64,000 nt of DNA from assembly GCF_050717535.1 (NCBI RefSeq), contig NZ_JBOITM010000074.1, positions 1-64,000 on the forward strand, read 5' to 3'. This document shows positions 33,652 to 42,193 of this stretch, in pieces. The position numbers and the translations under genes were made by a program. Source of the DNA: Clostridium_AD sp050717535 (GTDB lineage Bacteria; Bacillota; Clostridia; Clostridiales; Clostridiaceae). Below the pieces are notes generated by a model. The model saw only the letters and a list, made by a program, of their open reading frames with translations. It was not told where the DNA came from and searched no databases. How positions within the stretch are numbered: the first letter of the stretch is position 1; every line of letters begins with the position of its first letter.

Positions 33652-34767
33652 TTGAAGAAAAATAAGAAAATCGAATATTTGAGATGGAGTTTACTTGGGT
33701 TATTTGTAGTGCTTGTTAGTGTTGCAGCATACCTTCATCAAGTGCTAGGAGGACAAAAGGCACCATCAATTCATGCCCTGTGCCCTTTTGGAGGGCTTGA
33801 AAGTCTTTATACATTGTTTACGACAGGCGGATTTATAGGGAAGATTTTTTCGGGTACTATAATACTTTTTGCAATAACTTTAGTTATAGCTATTATTTTT
33901 AGAAGAAGTTTCTGTGGACTTATATGCCCCTTTGGAGCAATCCAAGAATTTTTTGGAAAACTTGGACAAAAGATATTTAAAAAGAAGTTTATAATGCCAG
34001 CAAAGATTGATAAACCACTACGGTATTTGAAATATGTTATCCTGGCAATAACAATTTTTTATGCTTGGAAAACGGCAGGATTATGGATGGCTCCTTATGA
34101 TCCATGGTCTGCATATGCTCATCTTCCTGAAGGAATATCAAGTGTTTGGGCTGAATCTGCTATTGGACTAATAATACTTATAATAACAGTAGTTGGTTCT
34201 CTTATATATGATAGGTTTTTCTGCAAATACCTTTGCCCTATGGGTGCATTTTATGCAATAGTGGGTAAATTCAGCCCTTATAAGGTTGTAAGGAATGAAA
34301 ATAAATGTATAGATTGCGGAATATGTTCTAAAAAATGTCCTGTAAACATAGATGTCCAACACCTAAGTGAAGTGAAATCAGCAGAGTGTATAAGTTGTCA
34401 GACCTGTGTACTTAATTGTCCGAGGGAAGGCGCTCTTGAACTTAAACAAGGGAAACGCACAATAAGCCCACTTGTTACAATAATAATTGTAATGGCACTA
34501 TTCTTTGGATCTATATTTGCATTTCAGGCTGCGGGAATATATAAACTGACCCCAGATGCACTTAAAGCTGGAGAAAGTATAAAGTATGATGAAATCAAAG
34601 GATTCATGACTATTGATGAGGCTGCTGAAGCTACAAAAACAGAACTAAAGGATTTTTACATCAAATTCAAGATACCAGAAAATGTACCGAAAGATGTTAA
34701 GATGAAGGAAATACAAAATGTTTCACCTGGATATAACTTTGATGCAGCAAAAGAATCTCTTAAGTAA
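33652..34767 (+). CDS. membrane polyferredoxin (NapH/NosR-type 4Fe-4S protein)
   Basis: A 371-residue membrane protein starting at a TTG after AAGGGGTG. About five membrane segments; two CXXXCP motifs in the membrane part (SFCGLICPFGA near 87 and FFCKYLCPMGA near 190), as in NapH/CcoG-like proteins, and two classical 4Fe-4S sites (CIDCGICSKKCP near 220, CISCQTCVLNCP near 245). A C-terminal membrane helix is followed by an outward-facing domain of about 80 residues. It should carry electrons across or along the membrane; the donor and acceptor are unknown. It shares its promoter type with the DUF2680 gene. Confidence 0.82.
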   Translation: MKKNKKIEYLRWSLLGLFVVLVSVAAYLHQVLGGQKAPSIHALCPFGGLESLYTLFTTGGFIGKIFSGTIILFAITLVIAIIFRRSFCGLICPFGAIQEFFGKLGQKIFKKKFIMPAKIDKPLRYLKYVILAITIFYAWKTAGLWMAPYDPWSAYAHLPEGISSVWAESAIGLIILIITVVGSLIYDRFFCKYLCPMGAFYAIVGKFSPYKVVRNENKCIDCGICSKKCPVNIDVQHLSEVKSAECISCQTCVLNCPREGALELKQGKRTISPLVTIIIVMALFFGSIFAFQAAGIYKLTPDALKAGESIKYDEIKGFMTIDEAAEATKTELKDFYIKFKIPENVPKDVKMKEIQNVSPGYNFDAAKESLK

Positions 34768-34830
34768 ATAGGGGTCTTATCCTATGCAAGCTACGGCTAC
34801 ATCAGTTTATGTTAATGAAGTAAATAAGTA

Positions 34831-34865
34831 ACTTGTCCAAGTTGCCACTTGCCACGTGGGTGGCA
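34831..34865. repeat. 35-bp dispersed repeat, copy 2
   Basis: Identical to 21059-21093. Here the following bases extend the palindrome (TTGTCCAAGT against ACTTGACAA), and the right edge forms the -35 box of the promoter before the alcohol dehydrogenase gene. Confidence 0.75.
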
Positions 34866-34866
34866 C

Positions 34867-34895
34867 TTGACAAATCAGAGTTTAAAATATAGAAT
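34867..34895 (+). promoter_or_regulatory. promoter of the eutG unit
   Basis: TTGACA (34867-34872), 17-base spacer, TAGAAT (34890-34895). It is the start of the leader that carries the ANTAR hairpins. Confidence 0.65.
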
Positions 34896-34926
34896 TTAAA
34901 CTATAATATAATTTTATATTTTAATT

Positions 34927-34994
34927 ATGCACAATGAAGTGTATTGAATGAGCAATGTAGCTCCATGGGAATTAAATCCTATGGGGCTTTTTTA
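34927..34994 (+). promoter_or_regulatory. ANTAR-responsive leader with terminator before eutG
   Basis: First hairpin 34927-34944 has the hexaloop AATGAA; second hairpin 34950-34963 has the hexaloop AATGTA. Both have A at position 1 and G at position 4, the rule for EutV-type ANTAR sites. The second hairpin overlaps the 5' arm of a terminator (34959-34970 with 34977-34988, then TTTTTT). EutV binding should stop termination. Confidence 0.85.
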
Positions 34995-35018
34995 TTTTAT
35001 TGTGAAGGGAGAATATTA

Positions 35019-36188
35019 ATGGAAAGTTTTAATATTAAAACACAGATATATTTTGGAGATGGGTCATTAGAAAGACTAAGTCAACTTAATTGTAAAAAGG
35101 TATTTATAGTTACAGATCCTTTTATGGTAAAGTCAGGTGCTATTAATAAAATCACTGATGAAGTTTCAAAAGGTGATGCTCAGTACCTAGTATTTTCAGA
35201 TATTGTGCCAGATCCACCAATTGAAGTAGTAGTACAAGGTATAGAGGTTATGATGAAATTTAACCCAGAGGTAGTTATAGCATTAGGTGGTGGTTCTGCT
35301 ATAGATGCAGCTAAGGCCATATGCTCTTTTAGTTCTAAAGTACAAGAACGTACTGATTGTTGTGCTAAAAGTAATAGTAAAATTAAATTTATTGCTATAC
35401 CCACAACTAGTGGTACAGGATCTGAGGTGACAAGTTTTTCTGTTATTACGGATAAAAGGAAAAATATAAAATATCCATTGGTATCAGATGAGTTACTTCC
35501 GGATGAGGCTATATTAGATGCACAACTTGTTTCAACTGTACCAAATTTTATAACAGCTGATACAGGTATGGATGTACTAACACATGCTATAGAAGCATAT
35601 GTTTCTACCAAGGCAACAGATTATACAGATGCCTTTGCAGAAAAAGTCATAAAATTGGTTTTCGAAAATTTAATGAGAGCTTATAAGGATGGTAATGATA
35701 TAGGAGCAAGAAAGAAGATGCACAATGCTTCATGTATGGCTGGAATAGCTTTTAATAATGCATCACTGGGATTAAATCATGGAATGGCACATATTGTTGG
35801 TGGGAAATTCCATATATCTCATGGAAGAACTAATGCTATATTATTACCATATGTAATAGAATATAATGCAGATATAAAGGGTTATAGTTCGACGAGTTAT
35901 ACAGAAGCTGCTATTAGATACTGCGAAATTGCAAAAATACTTGATTTGCCATCATCAAATGTTAGGCAAGGGGTAAAAAGTCTAATATCAGCTATAAATA
36001 AGTTGCTTAAAGAATTTAAAATACCTACATCGCTAAGTGAAACAGGAATAAAAGAGGAGGACTTTAAAACAGAGGTAGTGGAAATATCTAAAATCGCTAT
36101 GGAGGATAGATGTACTGAAACAAATCCAAGAGTGCCTACTCAAGATGAGGTAATAGCGTTATTTGAAAAGGTTTTTTATAAAAACTAA
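35019..36188 (+). CDS. eutG: iron-containing alcohol dehydrogenase of the eut locus
   Basis: A 389-residue group III alcohol dehydrogenase. NAD-binding GGGSAIDAAKA near residue 88, TTSGTGSEVTSF near 130, and the metal-binding histidine region LNHGMAHIVGGKFHISHGR near 252. It should reduce acetaldehyde to ethanol and recycle NADH. The start at 35019 follows AAGGGAG; an upstream in-frame ATG at 34944 falls inside the leader hairpins and is rejected. Placed before eutS with its own promoter and ANTAR leader. No clear encapsulation peptide is seen. PduQ-like function is the alternative name. Confidence 0.88.
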   Translation: MESFNIKTQIYFGDGSLERLSQLNCKKVFIVTDPFMVKSGAINKITDEVSKGDAQYLVFSDIVPDPPIEVVVQGIEVMMKFNPEVVIALGGGSAIDAAKAICSFSSKVQERTDCCAKSNSKIKFIAIPTTSGTGSEVTSFSVITDKRKNIKYPLVSDELLPDEAILDAQLVSTVPNFITADTGMDVLTHAIEAYVSTKATDYTDAFAEKVIKLVFENLMRAYKDGNDIGARKKMHNASCMAGIAFNNASLGLNHGMAHIVGGKFHISHGRTNAILLPYVIEYNADIKGYSSTSYTEAAIRYCEIAKILDLPSSNVRQGVKSLISAINKLLKEFKIPTSLSETGIKEEDFKTEVVEISKIAMEDRCTETNPRVPTQDEVIALFEKVFYKN

Positions 36189-36220
36189 TAGAAAAAAACT
36201 TAAATTATAGTTTTTTATTA

Positions 36221-36249
36221 TTGACAAACCAGAATAAAAAGTATAGTAT
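36221..36249 (+). promoter_or_regulatory. promoter of the eutSPVW unit
   Basis: TTGACA (36221-36226), 17-base spacer, TAGTAT (36244-36249), just upstream of the second ANTAR leader. Confidence 0.65.
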
Positions 36250-36260
36250 TTAAATATAAG

Positions 36261-36340
36261 TTGCACAATGGTGTGCAAATTTTAGAGAAAGCAATGAGGC
36301 TTCTTAAAAATATAATTATATTTTTAGGGAGCTTATATTT
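36261..36340 (+). promoter_or_regulatory. ANTAR-responsive leader with terminator before eutS
   Basis: First hairpin 36261-36278 with a perfect 6-bp stem and loop AATGGT; second hairpin 36289-36302 with loop AATGAG. Its 3' arm is shared with a long terminator stem (36298-36314 with 36317-36334) followed by TATATTTTTTT. Same design as at 34927-34994. Confidence 0.85.
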
Positions 36341-36370
36341 TTTTAAAAATTGAAAGGATTTGTGAACACT

Positions 36371-36715
36371 ATGGAAGAAAGACAAAGAGTAATACAAGAA
36401 TATGTTCCAGGAAAACAAGTTACATTAGCTCATTTAATAGCAAATCCCAACAAGGATTTATATAAAAAATTAGGGCTTACATCAGAACATAAGGATGCCT
36501 TAGGTATACTTACTATAACACCTGGTGAGGCGGCTATTATAGCTGCGGATGTGGCAACAAAGTCAGCGGATGTATCAATTGGTTTTGTAGATAGATTTAG
36601 TGGCTCAGTAGTTATAGTTGGTGATGTTGGCAGTGTAGAGTCGGCACTTAGCGAAGTTATAAAGGTTCTCACCAATATACTTAATTTTTCCGAATGTAAG
36701 ATAACTAAATCGTAA
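36371..36715 (+). CDS. eutS: BMC shell protein EutS
   Basis: A 114-residue single-BMC-domain protein with the circularly permuted EutS/PduU order. It starts MEERQRVIQEYVPGKQVTLAH, the EutS signature, and has ITPGEAAIIAADVATKSADV and SIGFVDRFSGSVVI. EutS hexamers form bent tiles of the shell. I prefer the ATG at 36371 because it matches the family N-terminus, though a GTG at 36362 is nearer to the AAAGGA site. First gene behind the second ANTAR leader. Confidence 0.93.
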   Translation: MEERQRVIQEYVPGKQVTLAHLIANPNKDLYKKLGLTSEHKDALGILTITPGEAAIIAADVATKSADVSIGFVDRFSGSVVIVGDVGSVESALSEVIKVLTNILNFSECKITKS

Positions 36716-36735
36716 CTAGAACTTAGAGGTGTGCA

Positions 36736-37167
36736 ATGAAAACGTTAATGTTGATTGGAAAGACAAGTTGTGGTAAAACTACCTTGACTCAAGCATTAAA
36801 TGAGCAATCACTAAATTATAAAAAAACTCAGACAGTTGAAATCTTGGATGGGATTATAGATACTCCGGGTGAGTATATTGAAAACAGATCTTATTACAGG
36901 GCTCTTATAGTTACTTCAGTAGAGAGTGATGTAATCGCTATGATTCAGGATTGCAGCGAGGAAGGTAGTATTTTTCCACCAAGTTTTGCTAGTATGTTTT
37001 CAAAGCCAGTTATTGGAATTATTACAAAGACTGATTTGTGCTATGATGAGAACAAAATAAAAGCGGCAGAAGAAGTTCTAATAAGCGCAGGAGTAGAGAG
37101 AATTTTTAAAGTAAGTGCTTTTGATAAATTAGGGTTAGAAGATTTAAAGGATTATATTATAAATTAA
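36736..37167 (+). CDS. eutP: EutP P-loop protein
   Basis: A 143-residue Ras-like P-loop NTPase. Walker A GKTSCGKTTLTQAL at residues 7-20, IIDTPGEYIE near 42, and the guanine-type TKTDL near 97, followed by VSAFDKLGLEDL. In Salmonella EutP has been reported to have acetate kinase activity, so it could help turn acetyl phosphate into acetate and ATP. It follows eutS by 20 bases. Confidence 0.9.
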   Translation: MKTLMLIGKTSCGKTTLTQALNEQSLNYKKTQTVEILDGIIDTPGEYIENRSYYRALIVTSVESDVIAMIQDCSEEGSIFPPSFASMFSKPVIGIITKTDLCYDENKIKAAEEVLISAGVERIFKVSAFDKLGLEDLKDYIIN

Positions 37168-37205
37168 GCTTTTTAATAATCTATTTTTATTTTATGAGGT
37201 GAAAT

Positions 37206-37778
37206 ATGAGTAAACGATTAGTAATAGCCGATGATGAGCCTATTACAAGGATGGATTTAAGAGAAATGTTAGAAGCTGCTGGATACAATGTTGTAGGAGA
37301 AGCTTCAGATGGATTTGATGCAGTAGCATTGTGTAGAAAACATTTGCCTGATTTAGTGCTTATGGATATAAAGATGCCTCTTCTTGATGGTTTAAACGCA
37401 GCTAAAATAATACAAAACGAAAATTTAGCTAGTGGGATTGTATTGCTCACAGCTTATAGTGGTAAAGAGTTTGTAGAAAAAGCTACTAAGGTGGGCGCCA
37501 TAGGATACATAGTTAAACCTATAGATGAAAAATCACTTATACCTAGCTTGGAGGTAGCTATAGCCAAAAGTGCCGAAATAAAGAAAATAAAAATAGACAT
37601 TCAAAAAGCTTGTAGTAAGTTAGAAGGAAGAAAAGTTATTGAAAAAGCTAAGGGTCTTTTGGTGCAAAAGGATAAAATTACAGAGCAAGAGGCTTATGAC
37701 CAGATTAGAACTCTTAGTATGAATAAAAGATGTTCAATGGGGGATATAGCTGAGGCTATAATAATGAGCTATGAATAG
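37206..37778 (+). CDS. eutV: EutV, ANTAR-domain antiterminator response regulator
   Basis: A 190-residue regulator: receiver domain with DDE at 9-11 and Asp54 (VLMDIKMP), Lys in VKPIDEKSL, a coiled linker at 120-135 and the ANTAR domain at 136-190 (GRKVIEKAKGLLVQKDKITEQEAYDQIR, split here by positions). ANTAR dimers bind paired RNA hairpins and prevent terminator formation. Three fitting leaders lie at 34927, 36261 and 39226. It overlaps eutW by eight bases. Confidence 0.95.
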   Translation: MSKRLVIADDEPITRMDLREMLEAAGYNVVGEASDGFDAVALCRKHLPDLVLMDIKMPLLDGLNAAKIIQNENLASGIVLLTAYSGKEFVEKATKVGAIGYIVKPIDEKSLIPSLEVAIAKSAEIKKIKIDIQKACSKLEGRKVIEKAKGLLVQKDKITEQEAYDQIRTLSMNKRCSMGDIAEAIIMSYE

Positions 37779-39180
37779 TGGAAATATATATGAACTATGC
37801 AGAATGTACACTAATTTAGATGAAGAGGATATTTTTAAAATAGAGCAAATGTCGTCTTGTATTAAATCTTTTGCGGATATTTTAAATGCAGATGTTTTTA
37901 TAGATTGTCCAACTAGGGAGGCTGATGAAGCAATAGTTGTGGCTGAGGCAAAACCTATTAATAGACCTTCCTTGTATCAAAAAACTGTAGTAGGTGAATT
38001 AGCATTAAGAGGCAATGAACCTGCTGTGCTTAGAACACTAGATCTTGGCATAGCAACAAAAGATCTCAAGGCTTTAACTCAAGAGAATATTAGTGTTAAG
38101 CAAACTGTTTCTGCTATAGAGAATAATGGTAAAATTATTGGGGTTTTAATAGTAGAAAAGGACATAACAGAAAAAATAAATAAAAATAAACATATGGAAA
38201 TGTTAGCACAAGGCTATGAGCAGCTAGCAAATACCTTAGTATCTTCTACAGAAAATGAAAATAACATAGTGGATCACTTAGATGAAGCAGTTATTATCTT
38301 TGATGAAGAAGGTGTAGTTAGGTTTAAAAATCCTATTGCCGATTTATTATACAAAAAGCTTGGCTATAAAGAAACCCTAATAGGCATGGATTATGATAAT
38401 TTAGCTTTAGATGATACTAATTTTGCGCAGGTAATGAGTTCATCTAATTCAAATGAAAGTGAAGTGCATTTAGGAAAATTGTTTTTTAAAGTTAAGAGAA
38501 TAATATTAACTAATAAAAATTTAAAACTGGTTACTATGATTAGGGACATAACAATGATGAAAGAAAAAGACAAGGAATTAATTTTAAAATCTGTAGCTAT
38601 TAAAGAAATTCACCACAGAGTGAAAAATAATCTACAGACTATAGCAAGTTTGCTTAGACTTCAAGCAAGAAGAAGTGATAATCAGCAGACTAAAGATGCA
38701 TTAAATGAAAGTATGAATAGAATTTTAAGTATAGCAACTACCCATGAATTATTATCTAAGGAAGGTTTGGATGAAGTAAATATACAAGAAGTTATTATTA
38801 ATATTAAAAACAATGCTATAAGATATTTTAATGTAACTAATAGAAATATTGATGTAAATGTAATAGGAAATAATTTTAAAGTGAGTTCTGATAAAGCAAC
38901 TTCAATAGCACTTGTAGTAAATGAATTACTTCAGAATTCAATGCAATATGCTTTTATAGATAAACCTTCTGGTAGCATAGATATTATAATAGAAAAAAGC
39001 AAAATATATTCTAGCATTGTAGTGGTTGACAATGGTATAGGCTTTGATATAAATAATGTTAGAAAAAACAGCCTAGGACTTAGCATAGTAAATAGCTTAG
39101 TTGTGGAGAAGTTAAAAGGTAATATTAATATAGCTTCAGATTCAGAAGGAACTAAGGTTTTATTTGATTTTAAGAATTAA
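37771..39180 (+). CDS. eutW: EutW, ethanolamine-sensing histidine kinase
   Basis: A 469-residue soluble kinase without membrane segments. The N-terminal about 145 residues form the domain that in relatives senses ethanolamine; a PAS-like domain follows at about 165-250. The HisKA_2-type phospho-acceptor box is EIHHRVKNNLQTIASLL near residue 282, and the ATPase part has NELLQNSMQYA, VVVDNGIGFD and LGLSIVNSLV. It phosphorylates EutV. The gene overlaps eutV, so the two proteins are coupled. Confidence 0.92.
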   Translation: MNSGNIYELCRMYTNLDEEDIFKIEQMSSCIKSFADILNADVFIDCPTREADEAIVVAEAKPINRPSLYQKTVVGELALRGNEPAVLRTLDLGIATKDLKALTQENISVKQTVSAIENNGKIIGVLIVEKDITEKINKNKHMEMLAQGYEQLANTLVSSTENENNIVDHLDEAVIIFDEEGVVRFKNPIADLLYKKLGYKETLIGMDYDNLALDDTNFAQVMSSSNSNESEVHLGKLFFKVKRIILTNKNLKLVTMIRDITMMKEKDKELILKSVAIKEIHHRVKNNLQTIASLLRLQARRSDNQQTKDALNESMNRILSIATTHELLSKEGLDEVNIQEVIINIKNNAIRYFNVTNRNIDVNVIGNNFKVSSDKATSIALVVNELLQNSMQYAFIDKPSGSIDIIIEKSKIYSSIVVVDNGIGFDINNVRKNSLGLSIVNSLVVEKLKGNINIASDSEGTKVLFDFKN

Positions 39181-39225
39181 CGATTAATGAAAAATTATAT
39201 TTTTATAATTTAATATGGATAACAG

Positions 39226-39300
39226 AAACACAATGGAGTGTTTTTATGGTAAGCAATGGGGCTTAAAGTTATTTTTTATAAATAACTTTAAGCCCTTTTT
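39226..39300 (+). promoter_or_regulatory. ANTAR-responsive leader with terminator before eutA
   Basis: First hairpin 39226-39243 with loop AATGGA; second hairpin 39250-39265 with loop AATGGG; both keep A1 and G4. The terminator is a perfect 15-bp stem (39259-39273 with 39281-39295) followed by TTTTT. No clear promoter is visible right upstream, so it may control read-through from eutW. Confidence 0.87.
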
Positions 39301-39354
39301 GTTACCTAAGTGTGTTTCTCAAAATCTATATATCATTTGAAAAGAGGAATTGAT

Positions 39355-40788
39355 ATGAGAGAAGAAATTCTAAGTGTTGGTATAGATATTGGTACTTCAA
39401 CAACGCAACTTGTATTTAGCAAGTTAACCATAGAAAATTTAGCCTCAAGTTTCGCTATACCTAGAATATCCATTGTGGATAAAGAAGTTATATATAGAAG
39501 TGAAATATACTTCACTCCACTTAAATCTCAAAAGGAGATAGATGGCGAAAAAGTCCGCGAAATAGTAGAAAGAGAGTATAAAGCGGCTGGAATATCTCCC
39601 TCAGATGTTATAACTGGTGCGGTTATAATAACAGGTGAAACTGCTAGAAAGCAAAATGCTAATGAGGTTTTGCAGAAATTAAGCGGACTTGCAGGAGATT
39701 TTGTTGTAGCTACTGCGGGTCCTGATTTAGAATCAATAATTTCAGCAAAGGGTGCAGGAGCAGATAAAATTTCAGAGGATGAAGACTCCACAGTAGTTAA
39801 CCTAGATGTTGGTGGTGGAACTACTAATATAGCAGTTTTTAAAGAAGGAAAGCTTTTAGATACAGGATGCTTAGACATAGGTGGAAGACTTATTAAAATT
39901 GATAAATCATCAGGGAAAATCACATATATTGCAGACAAGATTAAAGAATTGGCAAAGTTAAAGCATATTGAATTAGAAGAAGGTCAAAAACCTTCATTAG
40001 ATAATTTAAATCTTATAGTGGATGAAATGGTTAAACTTTTAGAAGAAAGTGTGAATATAAGAGAAAAAAGTAATTCCTATGAAAGAATACTTACCAATAA
40101 AGGAATTAAAAGTGATATAAAAGTAGAGTATGTTACTTTCTCTGGAGGAGTTGCCGATTATGTTTATAACCTGGACACTGAGGATATGTTTAAGTATGGA
40201 GATATAGGAATATTACTTGGACAAGCTATTAGTCGTTCCAGTTTATGTACTAAACTTGTAGTTAAAAAATCTATAGAGACCATAAGAGCTACAGTGGTAG
40301 GGGCTGGTTCTCATACCACAGATATTAGTGGTAGTACTATAACATATACAGAAGATAAATTTCCTATTAAAAATCTTCCAATATTAAAGCTTTCGCAGGA
40401 AGATGAAAATTCAGGTCATGAAAATATGGTAAGGGTTATTAAGGAAAAACTTAAGTGGTTTACACTAGAAAATGAACTTCAACCTGTGGCTATAGCTATA
40501 AAAGGAAAATTAAATCCTAGCTTTGTAGAAATACAAAAACTAGGTGAGGCCTTGATTGAAGGTATGGAAGATATTTTAAAAGAAAATTTTCCTGCTATTT
40601 TAGTAATAGAAAATGATATAGCAAAGGTTCTTGGACAAACTTTATATAGGCAACTGGATTTTAAAAAACAAGTTGTTTGTATTGACACTATAAAGGTTGA
40701 AAATGGCGATTATATAGATATAGGTAAGCCACTAGCAAATGGTAGAATTGTGCCTGTAATAATTAAAACACTAATATTTAACTCATAA
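39355..40788 (+). CDS. eutA: EutA, reactivase of ethanolamine ammonia-lyase
   Basis: A 477-residue ATPase of the actin/Hsp70-like fold. Phosphate-binding VGIDIGTSTTQLVFS near residue 7 and NLDVGGGTTNIAVFKEG near residue 149, with VGAGSHTTDISG near 322. EutA removes damaged cobalamin from the EutBC lyase. The start at 39355 follows AAAGAGGAA; the earlier in-frame ATG is upstream of that site. First gene of the long catalytic and shell operon behind the third leader. Confidence 0.93.
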   Translation: MREEILSVGIDIGTSTTQLVFSKLTIENLASSFAIPRISIVDKEVIYRSEIYFTPLKSQKEIDGEKVREIVEREYKAAGISPSDVITGAVIITGETARKQNANEVLQKLSGLAGDFVVATAGPDLESIISAKGAGADKISEDEDSTVVNLDVGGGTTNIAVFKEGKLLDTGCLDIGGRLIKIDKSSGKITYIADKIKELAKLKHIELEEGQKPSLDNLNLIVDEMVKLLEESVNIREKSNSYERILTNKGIKSDIKVEYVTFSGGVADYVYNLDTEDMFKYGDIGILLGQAISRSSLCTKLVVKKSIETIRATVVGAGSHTTDISGSTITYTEDKFPIKNLPILKLSQEDENSGHENMVRVIKEKLKWFTLENELQPVAIAIKGKLNPSFVEIQKLGEALIEGMEDILKENFPAILVIENDIAKVLGQTLYRQLDFKKQVVCIDTIKVENGDYIDIGKPLANGRIVPVIIKTLIFNS

Positions 40789-40810
40789 AAAATAAGAGGG
40801 GTGAATTATC

Positions 40811-42175
40811 TTGATATTAAAAACAAAGTTATTTGGAAAAGTGTATGATTTTAAATCAATAATGGAAGTTATGGCAAAGGCAAATGAAGAAAAATCAGGA
40901 GATAGGCTGGCAGGAGTTGCAGCAGAATCTGCAGAGGAGAGAGTAGCAGCTAAGGTAGTTTTAAGTCATTTAACACTAGAGGATTTAAGAAATTGCCCAG
41001 CGGTACCTTATGAAATAGATGAGGTTACAAGAATAATCCAAGATGACGTTAATGAAAAAATATATGCTGAAATTAAAGAGTTAACAGTATCTGACTTTAG
41101 AGAGTGGATACTAGATGAAAATACTTCTGAGGAGGATATTAAAAGAGCAAGTCGCGGTCTTACTAGTGAGATGGTAGCTGCTGTGACTAAGTTAATGTCA
41201 AATTTAGATTTAATTTATGCAGCGAAAAAGATAAGAATTACTGCACATTGTAACACAACCATAGGAATTGAGGGAACATTATCTGCAAGACTTCAACCTA
41301 ACCATACTACAGATAATATACAGGGTATCTTAGCATCTCTTATGGAAGGTTTAACTTATGGTGTTGGTGATGCGGTTATAGGGCTAAACCCAGTAGATGA
41401 TTCCGTTGAAAGTGTAATGAAAATTCTTAAAACTTTTGAGGAATTTAAGAATAAATGGGAAATACCTACCCAAAATTGTGTACTAGCGCACGTAACAACA
41501 CAAATGGAAGCTATAAGACGTGGAGCTCCTGCAGATTTGATTTTTCAAAGTATAGCAGGTTCTCAAAAAGGAAATGAAGCTTTTGGAATAACTGCAGATA
41601 TGCTTGAGGAAGCAAGACAATTAGCACTTAAAGAAGGAACAGGATCAGGTCCTAATGTAATGTATTTTGAGACAGGACAAGGCTCAGAATTATCTTCAGA
41701 TAGTCATTATGGTGTTGACCAATTAACAATGGAAGCAAGATGTTATGGATTTGCTAAGAGATATAGCCCATTCTTAGTAAATACCGTTGTTGGATTTATA
41801 GGACCCGAGTATTTATATGATAGCAAGGAAGTTATAAGAGCAGGACTTGAGGATCATTTTATGGGTAAATTAACTGGAATTCCAATGGGAGTGGATGCTT
41901 GTTACACTAACCACATGAAGGCAGATCAAAATGATATAGAAAATTTATCGGTTCTCCTTACAGCAGCTGGATGTAACTACTTTATGGGATTGCCTCATGG
42001 CGATGATATAATGCTTAATTACCAGTCTACTGGATACCATGAAACAGCAACACTTAGAGAACTTTTAAACTTAAGACCAATAAAAGAGTTTGATGTTTGG
42101 ATGGAAAAAATGGGGTTCACAAAAAATGGTAAATTAACTGAAAAAGCAGGAGATGCATCTGTATTTCTTAAATAA
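40811..42175 (+). CDS. eutB: ethanolamine ammonia-lyase large subunit
   Basis: A 454-residue subunit starting at a TTG after AGAGGGGTG. It begins LKTKLFGKVYDFKSIMEVMAKANEEKSGD, the EutB N-terminus, and contains GTLSARLQPNHTTD, GLNPVDDSV and MEARCYGFAKRYSPF. With EutC it splits ethanolamine into acetaldehyde and ammonia using adenosylcobalamin. Length is normal for the family. Confidence 0.96.
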   Translation: MILKTKLFGKVYDFKSIMEVMAKANEEKSGDRLAGVAAESAEERVAAKVVLSHLTLEDLRNCPAVPYEIDEVTRIIQDDVNEKIYAEIKELTVSDFREWILDENTSEEDIKRASRGLTSEMVAAVTKLMSNLDLIYAAKKIRITAHCNTTIGIEGTLSARLQPNHTTDNIQGILASLMEGLTYGVGDAVIGLNPVDDSVESVMKILKTFEEFKNKWEIPTQNCVLAHVTTQMEAIRRGAPADLIFQSIAGSQKGNEAFGITADMLEEARQLALKEGTGSGPNVMYFETGQGSELSSDSHYGVDQLTMEARCYGFAKRYSPFLVNTVVGFIGPEYLYDSKEVIRAGLEDHFMGKLTGIPMGVDACYTNHMKADQNDIENLSVLLTAAGCNYFMGLPHGDDIMLNYQSTGYHETATLRELLNLRPIKEFDVWMEKMGFTKNGKLTEKAGDASVFLK

Positions 42176-42193
42176 TGAGGGGAGGAATAAATA

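Noticed and set aside
34768..34930. Cobalamin riboswitch or EutX-type RNA upstream of eutG
   Set aside because: The interval is short, holds a dispersed repeat and a promoter, and shows no B12-box sequence.
34944..35018. Longer N-terminus of the alcohol dehydrogenase
   Set aside because: The extra 25 codons run through the ANTAR hairpin and terminator; the ATG at 35019 has the proper ribosome binding site and family start.
39528..39938. Reverse-strand frame inside eutA (136 codons)
   Set aside because: It mirrors the EutA coding frame and has low-complexity Ser/Pro/Ala content without recognisable motifs.
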